64,000 nucleotides of DNA, taken from NCBI GenBank assembly GCA_036346355.1, contig CM070588.1, positions 15,981,914 to 16,045,913 on the forward strand. The letters are read 5' to 3'. The position numbers and the translations under genes were made by a program. This DNA comes from Rhipidocladum racemiflorum. Lineage: Eukaryota; Streptophyta; Magnoliopsida; Poales; Poaceae. This document shows, piece after piece, positions 60,001 to 64,000 of this stretch. Each line of letters starts with the position of its first letter. The stretch's first letter is position 1. Under the pieces are notes generated by a model, which had not been told where the DNA came from, searched no databases, and saw only the letters and a program-made list of their open reading frames with translations.

Positions 60001-60971
60001 CAGAGGACCTCTGATTTCAACATCTGGGAGCTTGGGAATAGCTGACACAAAAAGGAGAGGGAGTACCGCATAGCGCTCCCTTGGAAAATTAACACTTGCC
60101 CAGAAGGAGCATGCAAAGTAACTGTCCTCCAAGCATAATCAATCACCGCTTGGTACTGAGATAGCCAGTCCATACCAAGGATGACATCGAACGGCTCCAA
60201 AAAAATCACCACCAAATTCGCCACGAACTCCTCTTCAGCTAGCAGAAAGTGACAGCCCTGACAGACCCTCGAACTAGAAATCAAGCCTTGCGGTGCACTA
60301 ACCACCACGGCATCATCCAAGCTCTGTACTGACAGACCAGCCCGAAAAACAAAATTCACAGAGACAAACGAGTAGCTAGTGCCAGAGTCGAACAACACAT
60401 TGGCAACCACAGAATTAACAGAAATATTACCTGTCACCACATTGCCACGATCCACTTCCCCCGAAGAGGGCAAAGCGTGGACTCCCGAGGTAATCTGAGA
60501 TGGAGTAGCCCTCGCCTCTGGATAAGTCAGCGTAGGGACCCACGGCGAAGCCCCAGAAGAAGACGGCGGTGGAAACTGGGGCATCCAGTAAGTCCCTGGG
60601 GATGGTGCATGGTAGAACGAAGGAGTCGAAGTAGGCGCCGGGAGGTACTGCGGGGTAGGGGCTGATGGCAACATATGCATCACACCTCCCTGACGTTGTC
60701 CGCCTGGTGAGGATGTCACTGGCTCCCAACGCAGCTTGCCATTGGGGTTCTTCCTGCACACCGCATCCTTGTGATCCTCCCGACCACAGATGGTGCACCT
60801 TCCCTTCCATGAGCACTCGCTGCGGCGATGGGAATCGCCACAACGAAAACATACCATTCCCATGCCAGGAGTGACGATGGCACGATCGGGCGCACCTCCT
60901 CCCGAGGTGTCTTCTGTGGCAGACGGCCACCATAGGGCTGGTGGCGATAGTTCTTCCCCTTCTTGCTCCAA
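57033..60971 (-). CDS. pol: A pol polyprotein: zinc knuckles, protease, RT, RNase H, integrase, chromodomain
   Basis: This is 1312 residues without a stop. Two zinc knuckles (Cys41-Cys53, Cys59-Cys72) belong to the gag C-terminus. The protease has DSG at 195-197 and ends FDVILGMDW. The reverse transcriptase spans about 340-570 with VDYRALNQ and catalytic FIDD at 525-528. RNase H (about 665-785) has Asp674, Glu711, Asp736 and Asp779. The integrase zinc site is His882, His889, Cys919, Cys922, and the core is Asp952, Asp1013, Glu1049, with 35 residues between the last two. A GPF-type C-terminal domain (1150-1225) and a chromodomain (about 1250-1296, VLWTNQSEREATWE) follow. All catalytic residues are present, so the enzymes could be active. 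The natural start is upstream in gag. The ATG at 60971 is just the first Met after a frameshift. Confidence 0.93.
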   Translation of the reverse strand: MEQEGEELSPPALWWPSATEDTSGGGAPDRAIVTPGMGMVCFRCGDSHRRSECSWKGRCTICGREDHKDAVCRKNPNGKLRWEPVTSSPGGQRQGGVMHMLPSAPTPQYLPAPTSTPSFYHAPSPGTYWMPQFPPPSSSGASPWVPTLTYPEARATPSQITSGVHALPSSGEVDRGNVVTGNISVNSVVANVLFDSGTSYSFVSVNFVFRAGLSVQSLDDAVVVSAPQGLISSSRVCQGCHFLLAEEEFVANLVVIFLEPFDVILGMDWLSQYQAVIDYAWRTVTLHAPSGQVLIFQGSAMRYSLSFLCQLFPSSQMLKSEVLWSMVEGRVEEKSLEGIAIVCRYPDVFPSELPGLPPERETIFRIDLVLGTRPIYKTPYRMAPIEQVELKRQLDELLAKGFIRVSSSPWAAPVLFVEKKDGTKRLCVDYRALNQVTIKNKYPLPRIDDLFDQLRGAKVFSKIDLQSGYHQLRIKEDIEKTAFNTRYGHFEFVVMSFGLTNAPAVFMEAMNRMLHEYLDVFIVIFIDDILVYSKSEEEHAINLGLVFEALRRNQFYAKLKKCTFWLSEVSFLGHVINQNGITVDPKNVAAVVGWRRPFSVTEIRSFLGLAGYYRRFVHNFSIIAKPMTRLTQKGVPFIWSGECEASFQTLKSKLVNATILSLHVSGKRYTVYADASRIGLGCVLMQEGCVIAYASRQLKTHEQNYPTHDLELAAVVFALKLWRHYLYGESCDIFTDHKSLKYIFTQRELNLRQRRWLELIKDFDVSIQYHPGKANVVVDALSRTGVPKTALPLVAELERGQVTYYFAGVAQDETQMIIQSCIPERVHEAQLQDRLLQEVRRRISEGKPREFSVDEHGSIRFRGRLCVPQKSDVKMDILREAHRTPYSVHPGETKMYRDLKQSFWWKRMRVDITKYVASCGVCQQVKAEHKRPAGLLQPLEIPEWKWEHITMDFVIGLPRSPRGRDAIWVVVDRLTKSAHFIPMKTTNSAPDLVPLYMKEVLRLHGVPKSIVSDRDTRFVSLFWQSLHSALGTKLSLSTSFHPQTDGQSERTIQTLEDMLRACVLSWKGSWEDHLALVEFAYNNSYQASIRMAPFEALYGRKCVSPLCWDTVGEKSLQGPDWVQQTFEKVQEIRRNLLAAQSRQKSYADNRRRDLEFSVGDQVLLKVSPSKGVVRFGTTGKLSPRYIGPFPVVARVGSLAYRLELPDSLSGVHDVFHVSMLRKYLHDPEHMIDLEPITVEQDLTLECHPLRILDSSERVMRRRTIRYVKVLWTNQSEREATWELEDQMRKKYPLLFEDAGGKTYLSFVFLSPV

Positions 60972-61057
60972 GTACCAAAGGATTGGCCCTTCTTTTCTGG
61001 AGGGCCCCTAACCTGCTCTCCCATGGCAGGTTTGCGATGCTCTTCGGTGTAGTTCAG

Positions 61058-61822
61058 CTACAGCTCTACACCAAGAGCTTGTTCAACCATTGTCCGAAAA
61101 TCAACAATGGGAAAAGCGCCAAGCATATGACGAATGGCAGGACGGAGTCCCTGCCTGAACCGCCTGGCCTTCTCCACCTCGTCACGTGCCACATGGGGCA
61201 CAAAACGTACCATCTGGTTGAAGCCAACCTCGTACTCCACCACAGTCTTCTTGTCTTGGGTGTACTGGCCCAAGTCAATCTGCATCTTGTCGAGGAAGGT
61301 GGCGGAAAAGAACCGCCGCCCAAATTGCCGAACAAACACCTCCCAAGAGAAGTCCCCCGGCGCGCCCCTCGAGGACAGCACACCCCTCCACCAGATTTGG
61401 GCTTCTCCCTTCAAGAGCTGTGCTACAAAGCGAACACGATCTTGCGCCACCACCTCAAAAGCGTCCAGCTGCAACTCCATAAAGGATAGCCAATCCGCCG
61501 CCTGGATCGGAGTGCCCGCACACTCAAAGCTGTCCAACCTCAGTCCAACCCACTCTCGCAGCTTGATGCCACCGCCTGCCGCGCCCACAACTGGCACAGG
61601 CGCTACAGCCGCGCCCACAGCAGGGGCGGCCTGTGCGCCCTGCCTCAGCACCCGCAACTCCTCCTGCATCGCCCTCATGGCGGCCACTAATTCCGCCGAA
61701 ACACCACCCTCAGCCTGGGTAGGTTCGGCCACCTCTGACGGCTCGGGAGCGTTCCCTCCCGAACGATCTATCACGCGCGTCTTTGGTGTCATACTGTACC
61801 CAAACAAGCCGCAAACAAACAA
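61058..61822 (-). CDS. gag: A gag capsid (N-terminal part, ends at a TAG)
   Basis: 254 residues. MTPKTRVIDR at residue 11 (61792) is the more likely start. An acidic/Ala-rich N-terminus and a predicted helical stretch (ELVAAMRAMQEELRVLRQ) are followed by the retrotransposon gag domain: VGLRLDSFECAGTPIQAADW, FVAQLLKGEAQIWWRG, FVRQFGRRFFSATFLDKM, ARRFRQGLRPAIRHM. It stops at TAG 61060-61058 within an otherwise continuing reading (LNYTEEHRKPAMGE), and a frameshift between about 61020 and 60860 separates it from the zinc knuckles. An intact copy would probably be one gag-pol frame, so this copy carries two lesions. Confidence 0.88.
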   Translation of the reverse strand: MFVCGLFGYSMTPKTRVIDRSGGNAPEPSEVAEPTQAEGGVSAELVAAMRAMQEELRVLRQGAQAAPAVGAAVAPVPVVGAAGGGIKLREWVGLRLDSFECAGTPIQAADWLSFMELQLDAFEVVAQDRVRFVAQLLKGEAQIWWRGVLSSRGAPGDFSWEVFVRQFGRRFFSATFLDKMQIDLGQYTQDKKTVVEYEVGFNQMVRFVPHVARDEVEKARRFRQGLRPAIRHMLGAFPIVDFRTMVEQALGVEL

Positions 61823-62063
61823 TCACGCCAATAAAAACATAATCAAAATCACCAACAATCAAACCATAAATATAGTCGAACATACGCATGCCATGCAATG
61901 CAGCCCATCCCATCCTAATAGTGCAAGTGTGTCAATTTTAAAGTTTATTATCCTATGGCAATTTTAAAACTTAAACCTAAGCAATGCTACTAATTTCACA
62001 AAGCAAAATTTTAGTTCATGCTAGAATCTTTTCCTAAATACATACACCAAGGACCTAAAGCCC

Positions 62064-62076
62064 ACTCTGATACCAA
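62064..62076 (-). other. Primer binding site of A
   Basis: On the minus strand TTGGTATCAGAGT follows the LTR end. It matches the initiator-Met tRNA site except for its last base. Confidence 0.88.
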
Positions 62077-62077
62077 C

Positions 62078-63272
62078 TGTAACACCCCATAAATCTCAAC
62101 TGTTGTACAAGAAAAATTCGACAGCATTTCCCCTAAAATAGGACAATACGGAAACAATTCAAATAGGAATAATATCACGACATCAATACTAGAGACAACA
62201 AGTCTAATTCAACCAGGTATCAACCATAAGTATAACACATCTCTAATGGGACAACCATAAACGAGAACAAGTTAAAGGGAACAACAATGGGTCGATATGT
62301 AATAAAATTGCATCCAACTAATGAATTATTTAAAGCACTAGTTCATGTGAGTCGTGATGACACCAGAAGATTTATCGTGTTGCTAGCCCACCCTTCATGC
62401 TTACGACTCACGTGCGCTACCTGGAAACATCAAAACAGCAAGTAGTGAGATTGGGTAATCTCAGCAAGCGGAACAACTAATACAAATAACACATCCACCA
62501 TATATCTAGCATTCCACATTCCTCATATCCAATACCACATCAAGGAGTCCACACCACTTCAGTTAAATGTATATGATTGTGCACATGCTTATGCCATGAT
62601 CCTCCTCACCGTGCCCTTTCTCAGGAACACACGGTGTTGTACCGGTACGGTCGTGCACGCTGGCGTCGACAAAACTTCCAATGCATGATTATACAGTTAA
62701 TGCTTCATGCATGAATTCATTCAGAATCTTCCACACTGAGTTCACATGTTTGCCTATCATCTTATAGCATATAGATAGAAAGCAAATAACATTGAGATGA
62801 AGTATTTAGACAATTCATCAGGTAAACAACATCATTCTTAACATTACTCATGATTCATAGCCAAACCACAACATCACAATGCTAGTCAAGATATTGCAAT
62901 CCTCAAAGCAAGTGATTAAACCATGAATGATTGCTGTAATTGGAGTTTGTAATGAAGGCGAAGCAAACAACGATGTATACCTTAACAATACAACTACTTC
63001 CACTTGCCTTTACCGACGTGGACGATGAACCTAGATGCGCCCAGCAGTGGCACCACCTTGAGTTCTCCCTTGTGAACCCACGAAGAACGCGCGACAAACA
63101 CCAAACTGAAAATCTGCTCGTCCTCCATACCTTCTCGGATCCTCTTCTCGATTTTCCCTTCAGGTTTTGCGGTGTATCCTTGAGCCTCCACGCTGGGAAG
63201 AGGGAGGAGGGGGCGGCTGCCAGGGGGTGGTGGGAGGAGGTGCCTAGGGTTGCAAGGGGCGCCACCCCTCTT
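62078..63272 (-). repeat. 5' LTR of A (truncated, intronless leader)
   Basis: It matches the 3' LTR up to 'cacccctcttgac', then ends where B's LTR sequence begins. The leader junction CTCAAG|GTGGTGCC is at 63057/63056, again without the intron-like block. The hairpin is at 62446-62463. The lost part corresponds to the U3 start (56753-56977 in the other copy), so this LTR probably lacks its promoter. Confidence 0.92.
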
Positions 63273-63319
63273 GACCGAGTCTTCAAATAACCCGAGGACA
63301 GTTTGGGCAGCTCCTGTCA
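63273..63319 (+). repeat. 3' LTR of B, last 47 bases
   Basis: The reading from 'accgagtcttcaaataaccc' to CTCCTGTCA matches 50098-50142 of the 5' LTR with few changes. Directly after it AGATT (63320-63324) repeats the bases before the 5' LTR. Together with 55074-55560 it makes up what is left of this LTR. Confidence 0.9.
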
Positions 63320-63324
63320 AGATT

Positions 63325-64000
63325 GGATCCATGCCAACAGTTGCTTCCCGTCCACCATGCACCAGAAACTGATACAGTGGAATGGCGATACTATCGAGGT
63401 AGTGGAGGCTGACGCATCAGCTCGCATCGCCATGGCCAGCCCTGATGCAAATTGGCTGCACGAAGGAGCTACGTGTATCTCATGCAAAGTACTAGAAGAC
63501 TACGACTTCATCTGCATTAACAATGCACGGATAAGGCCGATCAGCGTAAGACCCAGCACAGTTGATCAGACGGACGAAATTATACGAAGATGGAGGCCAC
63601 CCTAAGCTCAAAACTGTTGCAAGAAAAAGCGAAAAGCTACCAGCATGCGACCGGTAGTTCTAAGGCTATCAGAGATTTTGAAGATGACAAAAGGCTCGTG
63701 CAAGGATTTACTTCAGCCGATCCATTAGAAGAAATAGTCGTAGGAGATGGAGATCGGTAAAGGCCAATCTTGTGTGCCGAATACAAGGAAAAGCTTGTAA
63801 AACTATTGAAAGAATATAGTGATTGCTTTGCTTAGGAGTACAACAAGATGCCCAGCCTAGACCGATAGCTGGTCGAGCATTGGTTACCGGTGAAACCCGG
63901 GTATCGGCCATTTAAATAGCCCCCGAGGTGTTTTAATCCAGCGATATATGAAAAAGTCAAAAAAGAAATAGAACGATTGTTAGAGGCTAAGTTCATCAGA
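63325..64000 (+). pseudogene. pol: Element C protease end and start of reverse transcriptase
   Basis: It resumes the protease frame of 48151-48430 directly: WIHANSCFPSTMHQKLIQWNGDTIEVVEADA up to a stop at 63603. From about 63790 another frame has LKEYSDCFA-stop-EYNKMPSLDR, VKPGYRPFK, and EKVKKEIERLLEAKFIR at the window end. These are the first motifs of a Tat-lineage reverse transcriptase. In-frame stops (for example 63834, 63866, 63914) show decay. The rest of pol and the 3' LTR of C lie beyond 64000. Confidence 0.85.

Larger units (their letters stand above)
55561..63272 (-). mobile_element. Chromovirus A
   Basis: This minus-strand element has a complete 3' LTR (55561-56977), an interior (56978-62077) and a 5' LTR missing its first about 220 bases (62078-63272). 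Over the first 136 bases the LTRs differ at three positions, so it is young. It lies inside the 3' LTR of B. Because its outer end was lost in a later deletion, no target duplication can be seen. It is the only element here with a long uninterrupted pol. Confidence 0.93.
48431..63319 (+). mobile_element. Chromovirus B (interrupted by A)
   Basis: Its LTRs begin TGTCAAGGCCCC (48431 and 55074) and end CTCCTGTCA (50142 and 63319). The target duplication is AGATT (48426-48430 and 63320-63324). The interior 50143-55073 has gag, protease, reverse transcriptase, RNase H, integrase and chromodomain in order. The 3' LTR is split by element A from 55561. Removing B restores continuous protease coding in C. 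Confidence 0.92.

Overview
This window looks like intergenic heterochromatin from a large grass (Poaceae) genome. It is almost entirely nested LTR retrotransposons of the Ty3/gypsy superfamily (chromovirus and Tat-type), plus one CACTA DNA transposon, one solo LTR and one segment of organellar (mitochondrial-like) character. I see no intact host gene, no tRNA or rRNA, and no bacterial feature. Poaceae is inferred from the chromovirus/Tat element mix, the CACTA end structure and the dense nesting. I use private letters (A-H) for the elements, since no database could be searched.

Layout. 1-3128: 3' end of a non-coding, LARD-like element (G) with its LTR. 3129-6491: mitochondrial-like DNA containing a broken RNase H fragment. 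6492-34507: element E1 (+ strand), a gag-only element with very long LTRs. Its truncated 5' LTR is split at 8581/26058 by a solo LTR (F, minus strand, target duplication CTGGT). F itself carries a CACTA transposon (9064-13596, duplication CAA) and a decayed chromovirus D1 (14029-23430, duplication CCCCC). 34508-35290: fragment of another F-like LTR (H). 35291-64000 and beyond: a Tat-like element C. Its gag/protease region is interrupted by D2 (38670-47476, minus strand, duplication TCGAA/TCAAA) and its protease gene by chromovirus B (48431-63319, duplication AGATT). B's 3' LTR is in turn interrupted by chromovirus A (55561-63272, minus strand), the best preserved coding element here.

How the parts relate. 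A, B and D1 carry or carried gag, protease, reverse transcriptase, RNase H, integrase and a C-terminal chromodomain. D2 has D1-type LTRs but a 4.2-kb internal region with no coding capacity, so it probably depended on a D1-like partner. G has A-type LTRs but shares D2's non-coding interior. E1 keeps only a gag with an array of zinc knuckles.

Most interesting signal. The LTRs of G, D1 (both) and D2 (both) contain, at the same relative place, a 600-604-base segment with GT...AG borders. It is absent, exactly at those borders, from both LTRs of A. This looks like a leader intron inside U5 that was lost when a spliced RNA was reverse transcribed. A second cross-family signal is a small hairpin in every LTR whose two arms change together between families.
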